DNA of 8,030 nucleotides from Candidatus Symbiothrix sp. (GCA_031284765.1 JAITXK010000170.1:1-8030), one strand, 5' to 3'. Shown: positions 1 through 6,364, numbered from the stretch's first letter. A program made the numbers and translations. Notes: a model not told the origin generated them from the sequence alone.

Positions 1-48
1 ATTATGCATTATCAGGAAGAATTTCACGTGATGCGGAGAACTCTACGT

Positions 49-99
49 AAAAAACGCAGTACGCCCCGCACCATTTATTACGGTACCGCGTACTGCGTT
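49..99 (-). terminator. Rho-independent terminator of the xylose operon
   Basis: A perfect inverted repeat lies just beyond the xylE stop: AACGCAGTACG at 53-63 and CGTACTGCGTT at 89-99. One more C-G pair (64/88) extends the stem to 12 bp around a 23-nt loop. Read on the minus strand, the stem is followed at once by six T residues (complement of 49-54), the layout of an intrinsic terminator. On the plus strand no T tract follows, so it should act only on transcripts leaving xylE. It marks the 3' end of the operon. Nothing further can be recognised in positions 1-48. Confidence 0.85.
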
Positions 100-124
100 C
101 TTAAAATTTATACCTGACTTCGTT

Positions 125-1579
125 CTACTTTCTCCAGAGTTTATTCATGTCTTCCAACGTCTTACCTTTCGTTTCCGGCACCAACTTCCAAACGAACAAG
201 GCCGCCAGCAAGCACACCACACCGTAGATGCCATACGCCACCATCGGGCTAAATTCCCAAAGAGCCGGGAAGGTCGATGAAACGATAAAGTTGAATATCC
301 ACTGGAAGGCAACAGCAATGGCAACCGCCTTTCCACGAATGGTATTGGGGAATATTTCGGAAATCAATACCCAGCATACCGGCCCCCACGACATCATAAA
401 GAAAGCGGCATATACAATAACCGAAATAACCGGGAATAACCCTGTTATGCCGAAAGTGTCGCAGGCGGCAACGGCAAACGCCCCGAATGCCATACCGACA
501 GAACCGATAATCAACAAGGGTTTACGCCCGAACTTATCCACCGTAGCGATAGCGACAACCGTAAACGCCACGTTGACAATACCCATGATTACGGTTTGGA
601 ACATCCCACCGCCTTCGGCGCCTGCACTGTTGAAAATACGGGGCGCATAGTACAAAACGGCGTTGATACCGATAGCCTGTTGGAATACAGACAACAAAAT
701 ACCCACAATAACGACCAGCGCACCATAAGCGAAAAGTTTCTCTTTTTTCTCCTTCGATGTCGATTTGATTTCGTCAAGAATTATTTTTGCTTTACTTGGC
801 CCGTTCACTTTTGTCAGTACGAACAACGCTTTGTCGTGATTTCCAGTCAATACCAAATACCGGGGTGTTTTAGGCACAAAAAACAGCAACAAACCGAATA
901 CAGCCGCCACATACGCTTCCGAAACGAACATCAGCCTCCATCCGGTTTGAAAAGTCCATTCATCAATGGAGCCGGACATGCTCAGTTTTTCAATCTCTCC
1001 AACAGTAGATTTCACAATTTCAATGCTTTGATGGTCACCTTTGATAAAGAAATTGACAAAATAAACCACCAGCATACCAAAGATAATGGCAAACTGGTTG
1101 CAGGAAACCAACGTTCCGCGAATTTGCGAAGGGGCGATTTCCGCGATATACATCGGGACAATGGCCGAAGCAAGACCTACGCCGATACCACCCAAAATAC
1201 GGTAAGCATTGAATGCAATCCAAAGGCTGAAAGTAGGTTGTCCGTAGTCGAATAGTAAAAATTCCGGATACCATGAACCCAAAGCCGACAGAAAGAACAA
1301 TACGGATGCTACACGGAGCGAGTTGCGACGTCCGAGATTATTTGCAAAAATCCCTGAAGCGAATCCGCCGATAACGCAGCCTATCAGGGCGCTTGATGAA
1401 GTGATTCCGTGAAGCAGATTGGTATAGTTGAAATCGGCAGCCTGAAGAAAAAAAGCCTGCAAGCCGTTTTCAGCGCCCGAAATGACCGCCGTATCATACC
1501 CGAACAGCAGTCCGCCAAGGGTTGCCACTAAGGTGATGGGGACGATATAACCCAGGTTATAGTCTCTTGGATTTCCCAT
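125..1579 (-). CDS. xylE: D-xylose:H+ symporter (MFS sugar porter)
   Basis: This is a 484-residue inner-membrane transporter of the sugar-porter branch of the major facilitator superfamily, about the length of E. coli XylE. Family signatures are visible in order: GGLLFGYDTAVISG (22-35, with Asp29 at the position of the proton-linked Asp of XylE), GRR after TM2 (83-85), PMYIAEIAP and RGT (142-155), NQFAIIFG (161-168), PKTPRYL (236-242, the PESPR-type motif), QQAIGINAVLYYAP (300-313), DKFGRKP (348-354), SWGPVCWVLISEIFP (397-411) and PETKGKTLE (468-476). Gln162, Gln300, Gln301, Asn306 and Trp398 match the sugar-binding residues known in XylE. The extracytoplasmic loop around 179-213 is somewhat longer than in E. 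coli. The start lies 3 nt after the xylA stop, so the two are probably translationally coupled. Substrate xylose is inferred from these residues and from the neighbours; a related pentose or hexose cannot be excluded by sequence alone. Confidence 0.92.
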   Translation of the reverse strand: MGNPRDYNLGYIVPITLVATLGGLLFGYDTAVISGAENGLQAFFLQAADFNYTNLLHGITSSSALIGCVIGGFASGIFANNLGRRNSLRVASVLFFLSALGSWYPEFLLFDYGQPTFSLWIAFNAYRILGGIGVGLASAIVPMYIAEIAPSQIRGTLVSCNQFAIIFGMLVVYFVNFFIKGDHQSIEIVKSTVGEIEKLSMSGSIDEWTFQTGWRLMFVSEAYVAAVFGLLLFFVPKTPRYLVLTGNHDKALFVLTKVNGPSKAKIILDEIKSTSKEKKEKLFAYGALVVIVGILLSVFQQAIGINAVLYYAPRIFNSAGAEGGGMFQTVIMGIVNVAFTVVAIATVDKFGRKPLLIIGSVGMAFGAFAVAACDTFGITGLFPVISVIVYAAFFMMSWGPVCWVLISEIFPNTIRGKAVAIAVAFQWIFNFIVSSTFPALWEFSPMVAYGIYGVVCLLAALFVWKLVPETKGKTLEDMNKLWRK

Positions 1580-1582
1580 GAT

Positions 1583-2911
1583 TTAGATATACATGTTTAC
1601 AATCGCTTCGTACAGTTCCTGTTTGCCGCTGATTTGTGCGGGTTCGCCGTTTTTGGCAGCGATGTTACGCAAGTCTTCGAGGGTCAGTTTGCCGGTTTCG
1701 AAGGCTTGGCCGTCGCCGGCATCGAAGGACGCATAACGGGCGGTACGCAGTTTCTTGTAGTCCGATTGTTCAAGTATATCGGCAGCCACCGTCAATGCGC
1801 GTGCGAACGTATCCATACCGGAAATGTGGGCGATGAAAATGTCCTCCAAATCGGTGGAGTTACGGCGTGTCTTTGCGTCGAAATTCGTGCCGCCGTTTCC
1901 AAGACCGCCGGCTTCCGCGATAATTAACCATGCCTGTGCCAATTCGTATATATCAATTGGGAACTGGTCTGTGTCCCATCCATTCTGATAATCACCGCGG
2001 TTGGCATCAATAGAACCCAAAAGACCGGCGTCGACAGCCGTTTGCAGTTCGTGCTCAAACGTATGACCGGCCAGTGTCGCATGATTCACTTCAATATTGA
2101 CCTTGAAATCTTTATCCAAGCCGAAATGACGCAGGAAGCCGATAACGGTCTCGGTGTCAAAATCGTATTGATGCTTGGTGGGTTCCATCGGTTTCGGTTC
2201 GATGAGGAAAGTACCCTTGAAACCCTGCTTGCGTGCGTAGTCGCGGGCGATGGTCAGAAGCGTGGCCAGATGCTCTTTTTCGCGTTTCGTATCGGTGTTC
2301 AACAACGTCATGTAACCTTCGCGACCGCCCCAGAATACATAGTTTGCTCCGCCCAGCGCAATGGTTGCGTCGATGGCGTTTTTGATTTGCGCACCCGCCC
2401 ACGATACCGATGCGAAGTTGGGATTCGTTGCCGCACCGTTCATATAACGCGGATTACTAAAGACATTCGCCGTACCCCAGAGCAGTTTGATGCCCGACGC
2501 GGCTTGTTTTTCCTTCGCATAGTCCACGATTTTAGCCAGATTGCTTTCGTATTCGGTCAGCGATTTGCCTTCATCCACCAAATCCACATCGTGGAAACAA
2601 TAGAATGGAATACCCGTTTTGGTCATAAACTCAAAAGCGGCGTCCATTTTATATTTTGCGCGACTGATAGCGTCAGCGCCCTCATTCCAAGGGAATTTCT
2701 TCGTCCCAGGACCAAACGGGTCGCCGCCTTCCGCACACATCGTATGCCAGTAAGCCATTGAAAAACGAAACCAGTCTTTCATGGTTTTACCCAACACAAC
2801 CCTGTTTTCGTCATACCAACGAAACGCCAACGGGTTTTTACTCTCTTTTCCTTCAAACTTGATTTCCCCCACTCCCGGGAAAAATTCTTTACTACCTTTT
2901 AAAATTTCCAT
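1583..2911 (-). CDS. xylA: Xylose isomerase (class II)
   Basis: This cytoplasmic TIM-barrel enzyme converts D-xylose to D-xylulose using two divalent metal ions. At 442 residues it has the length of class II isomerases, with the extra N-terminal segment that class I lacks. The active site is complete: catalytic His107 and Asp110 in FHDVD, metal ligands Glu238 in IEPKP, Glu274 and His277 in IEVNHA, Asp302 in DANRGD, Asp313 and Asp315 in WDTDQFP, and Asp345 in NFDAK. Trp55 in the SMAYWHT segment is also typical. The start MEILKGSKEFFPG fits the family N-terminus. It lies between the four-helix-bundle gene and xylE. The 155-nt gap upstream, full of GTGCAC repeats, is unusual for an operon whose other core junctions are 3-5 nt, and points to an insertion between xylB and xylA. 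No damage to the reading frame is visible. Confidence 0.97.
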   Translation of the reverse strand: MEILKGSKEFFPGVGEIKFEGKESKNPLAFRWYDENRVVLGKTMKDWFRFSMAYWHTMCAEGGDPFGPGTKKFPWNEGADAISRAKYKMDAAFEFMTKTGIPFYCFHDVDLVDEGKSLTEYESNLAKIVDYAKEKQAASGIKLLWGTANVFSNPRYMNGAATNPNFASVSWAGAQIKNAIDATIALGGANYVFWGGREGYMTLLNTDTKREKEHLATLLTIARDYARKQGFKGTFLIEPKPMEPTKHQYDFDTETVIGFLRHFGLDKDFKVNIEVNHATLAGHTFEHELQTAVDAGLLGSIDANRGDYQNGWDTDQFPIDIYELAQAWLIIAEAGGLGNGGTNFDAKTRRNSTDLEDIFIAHISGMDTFARALTVAADILEQSDYKKLRTARYASFDAGDGQAFETGKLTLEDLRNIAAKNGEPAQISGKQELYEAIVNMYI

Positions 2912-2924
2912 ATCATTTAATTTT

Positions 2925-2983
2925 TTGTGGGTACACGGTGCAAAGGTGCACGGTGCACGACCGGTTATTTAATTGTTTTACGA
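2925..2983. repeat. GTGCAC repeat end, copy A
   Basis: This 59-bp stretch lies directly before xylA. It starts with TTGTGGGTACACGG, holds two 15-bp units (starting 2930 and 2945, consensus GGTGCACGGTGCAAA) and ends with GGTTATTTAATTGTTTTACGA. It is a shorter near-copy of 2997-3084. Its tail equals the last six codons and stop of the four-helix-bundle gene read on the other strand, although no such gene follows here. I read it as a duplicated or left-over end of the inserted unit. Confidence 0.85.
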
Positions 2984-2996
2984 ATTCTTTTTTCTT

Positions 2997-3084
2997 TTGT
3001 GGGTGCACGGTGCAAAGGTGCACGGTACAAGGGTGCACGGTACAGGGGTGCACGGTGCACGACTGGTTATTTAATTGTTTTACG
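2997..3084. repeat. GTGCAC repeat end, copy B
   Basis: This 88-bp stretch begins TTGTGGGTGCACGG and contains four 15-bp units in exact register, starting at 3002, 3017, 3032 and 3047. Each begins GGTGCACGGT and they differ mainly in the last five bases. The stretch ends with the same 21-bp tail as copy A, and this tail overlaps the 3' end of the four-helix-bundle gene (stop at 3067). Copy A has two units where copy B has four, the 29-bp length difference being two units less one base, so unit number seems to vary by slippage or unequal recombination. There are no spacers, so it is not a CRISPR array. Confidence 0.88.
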
Positions 3085-3444
3085 ATATTTTATCAAATTG
3101 TGTATCATGCTGGATACTTTTTTCGCTTTATCTATCAGTTCATTTCCTTTTTCTATAGAAATGAACTTTATTTTTTGTGCGATATACAATTGCGTTTGAA
3201 GCTCTCCGGAAGAACCTTTGGCAATAAACAAGAATTGGATAAATTCTTTGTTGGATTGCCGTTCATATCCTTCGGCTATGTTGGAAGGTATCGAGACCGC
3301 AGCCCTTTGTATCTGGTCTCTAAATCCAAAATCTTTATTATGGATAAATTCCTCATAAACAGCTACAACTAATTGCATAGCAATTTTCCAAACAGCCAAA
3401 TCCTCAAAGCTTTTTATTCTCCCCCTTTCATTCTCTTCATTCAT
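3067..3444 (-). CDS. Four-helix-bundle protein (S23/IVP family)
   Basis: This is a 125-residue, entirely helical-looking protein of the family first met in intervening sequences of 23S rRNA (Pfam PF05635 / TIGR02436). The DGR accessory protein Avd is a structural relative. Hallmarks seen are FEDLAVWKIAMQLV (13-26), RAAVSIPSNIAEGYER (47-62) and FIAKGSSGELQTQL (73-86). Length is typical and no signal peptide or membrane segment is present. Family members studied are small basic proteins thought to bind nucleic acid; the molecular role of solitary copies is unknown. It has no link to xylose metabolism and sits 100 nt after xylB and 155 nt before xylA in the operon direction, bracketed by GTGCAC repeats. 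I see no promoter of its own, so it is probably read through from the operon. No reverse transcriptase, template repeat or rRNA is in the window, so a DGR or rRNA IVS setting is not supported here. Confidence 0.9.
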   Translation of the reverse strand: MNEENERGRIKSFEDLAVWKIAMQLVVAVYEEFIHNKDFGFRDQIQRAAVSIPSNIAEGYERQSNKEFIQFLFIAKGSSGELQTQLYIAQKIKFISIEKGNELIDKAKKVSSMIHNLIKYRKTIK

Positions 3445-3513
3445 AATTTATATTTTTTTTTAGAGTGACACAGTACACCCCCCATTGACATTTAATCAAC
3501 AACACTCTCTTTC

Positions 3514-3542
3514 GTGCACCGTGTACCGTGCACCGTGCACCC
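3514..3542. repeat. GTGCAC repeat, opposite orientation
   Basis: The sequence between xylB and the four-helix-bundle gene carries three GTGCAC and one GTGTAC word alternating with CG. It is the reverse complement of the GGTGCACGGTGCAC / GGTACACGG core seen at 2930-3060, so the small gene is flanked by inverted repeats of the same vocabulary. The spacing here is 9-10 bp rather than 15 bp. It ends 2 nt before the xylB stop codon, so any insertion fell almost exactly at the gene end. A looser inverted repeat, AGAGTG (3462-3467) / CACTCT (3503-3508), lies next to it. Confidence 0.8.
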
Positions 3543-3544
3543 TT

Positions 3545-5023
3545 CTACCCTTTCAGATACGCTTTCCATCGTTCGTACGCTTCCTGATATTGAGCTTCTG
3601 CCGGGAGATCCGGCTCAATAACGGCCAATTTTTCGAGGCTGGCAAACGCTTCTTTGTTTGATGCGTAGATACCTGCGCCGATACCTGCGCCTTTGGCTGC
3701 GCCTGCTGCGCCGTCCGTGTCGTACAACTCAATTGTTGCTCCGCTGACACTTGCCAGCGTCTGACGGAAGATTGGACTCAGGAACATATTTGCGTTTCCC
3801 GCCCGAATCATGCTGATATCCATTCCCATACCTTGCATAATCTCTATCCCGTACTGAAACGAGAACACAATGCCTTCCTGTGCTGCCCGGATGATATCCG
3901 GTTGATTATGAATGTTGAAATTGATGCCGTGAACGGAACAGCCCACTTCCTTGTTTTCCAGAATACGCTCAGAGCCATTCCCAAACGGGATAATCGAAAT
4001 TCCCTTACTGCCTATCGGAGACTGAGCGGCCCATTCATTCATATCCGGATAACCAAGTCCCGCCGGAGCGATATTTTTCTTTACCCACGAATTTAAAATG
4101 CCTGTCCCGTTGATACATAAAAGAACGCCCAAGCGTGTATCTTCGGCCGTATGATTGACGTGCGCAAACGTATTTACCCGCGACAAAGGGTCGTAATTCA
4201 CTTGCCCTAACACACCGTAAACGACACCCGAAGTGCCTGCCGTCGAGGCTATTTCGCCCGGATTAAAGACATTCAGCGAAAGCGCGTTATTGGGCTGGTC
4301 GCCGGCGCGGTAACAAACGGGCGTACCTTCTTTGAGTCCCAACTCTTTCGCTGCCGCCGCAGAAACAAGACCTTGTGTGCCGAAAACCGGTTTAATCTCC
4401 GGCACAAAACTCCGCTCAAAGCCGAAATAATTCAGTACTTCATCCGACAAACGGTTTTCCTTGAAATCCCAGAAAATACCTTCCGACAAACCTTCAACCG
4501 TCACTGCGATTTCATCCGTCAGCCTCATGCCGATATAATCGCCCGGCAACATGAATTTGTCAATCTGCTCATAGATATGCGGTTCGTTCTCTTTCACCCA
4601 AGCCAGTTTGGCGGCCGTGAAATTTCCCGGAGAGTTTAACAGATGCGACAAACACGCGTCTTTGCCAATCGCGCCAAACGCTTTTTCGCCATACGGCACC
4701 GCCCGGCTGTCGCACCAGATAATGGACGGACGAAGCACTTTTTTCTGCTTGTCCACCAGTACCAACCCGTGCATCTGCCACGAGATGCCAATCGCTTTGA
4801 TGTCTTCCCCGCTGACGCCCGACTGTTTCATGATTGACTCGTGCGCCAGTTTCAGGTTGGCCCACCACGATTCCGGCTCTTGTTCCGCCCAACCCGGTTT
4901 CCGGGCGATAATCTGCATTTCCACTTTCGGGAAAAAGTCTTGTGCCACAATCTTTCCCGACCCTGCGTCCACCAAACAGGCTTTTACGGACGAACTTCCA
5001 ATATCATATCCCAATAAGTACAT
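3545..5023 (-). CDS. xylB: Xylulokinase (FGGY carbohydrate kinase)
   Basis: This cytoplasmic kinase phosphorylates D-xylulose with ATP to D-xylulose 5-phosphate, which enters the pentose phosphate pathway. The 492-residue length is normal. Visible features are the N-terminal phosphate-binding loop GYDIGSSSVKACLVD (5-19), the xylulokinase-type SWQMHGLVLVD (81-91), IIWCDSRA (101-108), the probable catalytic Asp242 in RAGDQPNNALS, the ATP-domain TAGTSG (261-266), RAGNANMFLSPIFRQTLA (407-424) and the Gly/Ala-rich DGAAGAAKGAGIGAG (437-451). MHG plus the neighbouring isomerase favour xylulose over glycerol, ribulose or rhamnulose. Start codon follows the regulator stop by 5 nt, which supports co-transcription. 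The downstream junction to xylA is interrupted by the four-helix-bundle gene and its repeats. Confidence 0.95.
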   Translation of the reverse strand: MYLLGYDIGSSSVKACLVDAGSGKIVAQDFFPKVEMQIIARKPGWAEQEPESWWANLKLAHESIMKQSGVSGEDIKAIGISWQMHGLVLVDKQKKVLRPSIIWCDSRAVPYGEKAFGAIGKDACLSHLLNSPGNFTAAKLAWVKENEPHIYEQIDKFMLPGDYIGMRLTDEIAVTVEGLSEGIFWDFKENRLSDEVLNYFGFERSFVPEIKPVFGTQGLVSAAAAKELGLKEGTPVCYRAGDQPNNALSLNVFNPGEIASTAGTSGVVYGVLGQVNYDPLSRVNTFAHVNHTAEDTRLGVLLCINGTGILNSWVKKNIAPAGLGYPDMNEWAAQSPIGSKGISIIPFGNGSERILENKEVGCSVHGINFNIHNQPDIIRAAQEGIVFSFQYGIEIMQGMGMDISMIRAGNANMFLSPIFRQTLASVSGATIELYDTDGAAGAAKGAGIGAGIYASNKEAFASLEKLAVIEPDLPAEAQYQEAYERWKAYLKG

Positions 5024-5028
5024 AACGT

Positions 5029-5760
5029 TTATGAATTAAGTATAACGAATTGATTTTTAACCATTTTATATATATGCTTGTCGAATTTATAGTAGTGCGC
5101 CGCCCGATGCCTGACATTAGGCTGCTTTTCGTCCAACTGAACGACATAAGCCATGTTTTTCACTTTTTTATAAAAATTCCGCGGGTCTATTTTCCGGTTA
5201 TAAACCGCCTCATACAGCGCATGAAACTGGCTGAAAGTGAATTTATGCGGCAACAGGTCAAACATCACCGCCAAATCATGCTCCACCCACCGCCTGATTT
5301 CCAGAAATGAAGCCTCCACAATTTGATTATGGTCGAAAGGCATCACCGGCAACTCATTCAGCTTGCACCATTGGGTCGATTTGAATCCGGATATGTTTTT
5401 CAATTTCTTGTCAATCTTGCACAAAGACAGATAGGAAACCGTAATCAGCCGGTCGATATTCGGTTGGTAAGCCCTGTCCATCCAGCGGATATCGTCCGGA
5501 TGGCTTGCCCTGTCAGGCGAAGAAAAACACCGAAATTGTCTCAAGTTCATTCGTTTGATACCCGTCAGTTCGTACAGAATCCGCAAAGCCGCCATATCCA
5601 CATCCTCATGGTCGTAAATCAAGCCACCGGGAAGTTTCAGGTTTTTGTTCCCGATTCTTTCCTTGTCAAGCTGCACCAGTAGGATGCTAAATTGGTTATT
5701 GTCAAATCCAAATACTACACAGTCCACCGAAACGTAGGTATGAATAAACTTTGTTTTCAT
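5029..5760 (-). CDS. xylR: Nudix-type transcriptional regulator of xylose use
   Basis: This 243-residue protein has an N-terminal Nudix domain (about 8-150) and a C-terminal winged helix-turn-helix (about 165-240, FTFSQFHALYEAVYNRKIDPRNFYKKV), the NrtR/AraR layout used by Bacteroidetes as sugar-responsive regulators. The Nudix box is degenerate: Gly46, Glu52, Arg60, Glu64 and Gly67 fit, but the Glu after Arg is Ile61 and the second Glu of the EE pair is Leu65. It therefore probably senses a sugar or sugar phosphate instead of hydrolysing a nucleotide. It is the first gene of the operon and would regulate itself. I prefer the start at 5760 (MKTKFIHTYVSVDC) over the in-frame ATG at 5826, because a TATCTTTG promoter box lies between them and homologues begin at this motif. 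The symbol is given from context (from memory, B. thetaiotaomicron has the same order at BT0791-BT0794). Confidence 0.85.
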   Translation of the reverse strand: MKTKFIHTYVSVDCVVFGFDNNQFSILLVQLDKERIGNKNLKLPGGLIYDHEDVDMAALRILYELTGIKRMNLRQFRCFSSPDRASHPDDIRWMDRAYQPNIDRLITVSYLSLCKIDKKLKNISGFKSTQWCKLNELPVMPFDHNQIVEASFLEIRRWVEHDLAVMFDLLPHKFTFSQFHALYEAVYNRKIDPRNFYKKVKNMAYVVQLDEKQPNVRHRAAHYYKFDKHIYKMVKNQFVILNS

Positions 5761-5793
5761 GACATCGTTCAATATTATTCGTACAAATCTTCG

Positions 5794-5826
5794 CAAAGAT
5801 AATAATAAAAAAAGCATCTGATGCAA
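5794..5826 (-). promoter_or_regulatory. Promoter of the xylose operon
   Basis: On the minus strand TATCTTTG (complement of 5794-5801) matches the Bacteroidetes -7 box TAnnTTTG exactly. TTG (complement of 5824-5826) lies 22 nt upstream, slightly beyond the usual spacing for the -33 box. A short palindrome, GCATC-T-GATGC (5814-5824), fills the spacer and could bind a regulator. The resulting leader before the 5760 start would be short. No second promoter is evident before xylB, so the whole operon probably depends on this one. Confidence 0.6.
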
Positions 5827-5872
5827 CTTCTATTTTTACATTTGAGTTAATTATATGAAAAGCAAATATTTA

Positions 5873-5895
5873 CTTTATGTATAAAATACAGTAAG
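5873..5895. promoter_or_regulatory. Candidate regulator operator, distal pair member 1
   Basis: CTTTATGTA (5873-5881), a 5-nt spacer and TACAGTAAG (5887-5895) form an imperfect 23-bp palindrome. Its left arm is identical to that of the perfect palindrome at 5905-5927, and the right arm differs at two bases. Shared sequence and shared spacer length suggest the same protein binds both. The Nudix regulator made by the adjacent gene is the obvious candidate, which is inference. Confidence 0.6.
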
Positions 5896-5904
5896 TAAAG
5901 ACGT

Positions 5905-5927
5905 CTTTATGTACTTTTTACATAAAG
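5905..5927. promoter_or_regulatory. Candidate regulator operator, member 2 (perfect)
   Basis: CTTTATGTA (5905-5913), spacer CTTTT, and TACATAAAG (5919-5927) form a perfect 9+9 inverted repeat. It begins 32 bp from the start of the first copy, about three helical turns, so dimers would sit on the same DNA face. Both sites lie about 47-100 bp upstream of the operon's -33 box, a position more usual for activation than for simple promoter blocking. Confidence 0.65.
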
Positions 5928-5949
5928 AAAACAGGTAGAAATGAGGCCA

Positions 5950-5981
5950 CTTGTAATGTATTCAACTTCGATTTATTTTTG
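5950..5981 (+). promoter_or_regulatory. Possible divergent plus-strand promoter
   Basis: TTG at 5951-5953 and TATTTTTG at 5974-5981 are separated by 20 nt, matching the Bacteroidetes TTG / TAnnTTTG arrangement. It points away from the xylose operon, into repeats and a gene fragment, so no intact gene is served now. The motif is AT-rich and could occur by chance. Confidence 0.35.
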
Positions 5982-5994
5982 TTAAAACAGACAG

Positions 5995-6130
5995 TAAGGG
6001 ATACGGGTTCGGGATAATATGTCGGTAGAAAAACAGGTGTTTGTATGACAGTGCATGCCGTAGGTATGCTACCGTGTTGTCAGGTGGCAGACCTACGGCA
6101 TGCCGGTTTTCGGGGATGCTTGTATTTTTT
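5995..6130. repeat. Nested palindromes, dispersed-repeat-like
   Basis: GCATGCCGTAGGT (6053-6065) and ACCTACGGCATGC (6091-6103) form a perfect 13-bp inverted repeat around 25 nt. Overlapping its left arm is a small hairpin GGTA-TGC-TACC (6063-6073). Upstream, GGGATA occurs twice within 5998-6018. No coding potential is convincing here. The wording (CTACGG, GGTAGAAAAACAG) resembles, from memory, intergenic repeats scattered through Bacteroidales genomes, but copy number cannot be judged from one window. Confidence 0.6.
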
Positions 6131-6145
6131 ACCCGCTCTTGCAGA

Positions 6146-6259
6146 GATGCATACCGCAAGGCATTACCGTTTTACGAGAAAAATGATTTCAGATACCTCA
6201 CCACCAAAGACCTTGACGACGATACCCGGGCCATGTATTTTGATTTGAAAGCAATATAA
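6146..6259 (+). pseudogene. C-terminal remnant of a GNAT acetyltransferase
   Basis: The frame ending at the TAA at 6257-6259 reads DAYRKALPFYEKNDF, then RYLTTKD, and closes with TRAMYFDLKAI. This is the typical last 35-40 residues of a GNAT N-acetyltransferase, including the AxxFYEKNxF motif after the acetyl-CoA pocket and the MYFDLK end. The acetyl-CoA-binding RxxGxG segment and everything before it are missing: upstream sequence is the palindromic repeat region and gives no matching protein in any frame. The open frame extends left to an ATG at 6041, but that part translates the repeats and is not credible as GNAT. A 5'-truncated pseudogene, probably cut when the neighbouring DNA was rearranged. 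Confidence 0.72.
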
Positions 6260-6354
6260 ATAATCATTCCAATCATTTTAAAATCACAGTTCAGACTGTT
6301 TTGATTCTCAATTGAATTATTTTTCTTTATATGTACGTTATTAAAAAAATTACT
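6260..6354. other. AT-rich spacer with one weak hairpin
   Basis: I see no gene here. ACAGT (6286-6290), loop TCAG and ACTGT (6295-6299) form a 5-bp hairpin followed by TTTTG. It could be a weak plus-strand terminator of the lost acetyltransferase gene, but the stem is too short for confidence. Confidence 0.3.
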
Positions 6355-6364
6355 GTAACTTTGC
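6355..6364 (+). promoter_or_regulatory. GTAnnTTTGC motif: promoter box or attachment core
   Basis: GTAACTTTGC contains a perfect Bacteroidetes -7 box (TAACTTTG, 6356-6363) placed 39 nt before the ATG of the small ORF at 6403. No good -33 box is seen. The full ten bases also match GTAnnTTTGC, the core known for CTnDOT-family integration sites. With an IntDOT-like recombinase beginning 450 bp downstream, it may be the junction between chromosome and element. Both readings are possible at once. Confidence 0.5.

Noticed and set aside
596..1255. Long plus-strand open frame opposite xylE
   Set aside because: Antisense shadow of the transporter gene, without recognisable motifs or a promoter.
2042..2761. 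Long plus-strand open frame opposite xylA
   Set aside because: It is antisense to a highly conserved gene and shows no family motif.
2930..3061. Regular 15-bp repeats as a CRISPR array
   Set aside because: The units are contiguous without unique spacers, are too short, and no cas gene is present.
2938..3372. Plus-strand open frame across the GTGCAC repeats
   Set aside because: It translates the repeats and the antisense of the four-helix-bundle gene; no recognisable protein features.
3067..3444. Diversity-generating retroelement, because the four-helix-bundle protein is related to Avd
   Set aside because: No reverse transcriptase and no template/variable repeat pair with adenine-specific changes are in the window.
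5761..5826. Upstream ATG at 5826 as the regulator start
   Set aside because: The extra 22 residues (MHQMLFLLLSLRRFVRIIL) are unlike homologues, and the extension covers a good TATCTTTG promoter box.
6041..6145. N-terminal part of the open frame that ends as GNAT
   Set aside because: It translates the palindromic repeat region and does not resemble any acetyltransferase segment.
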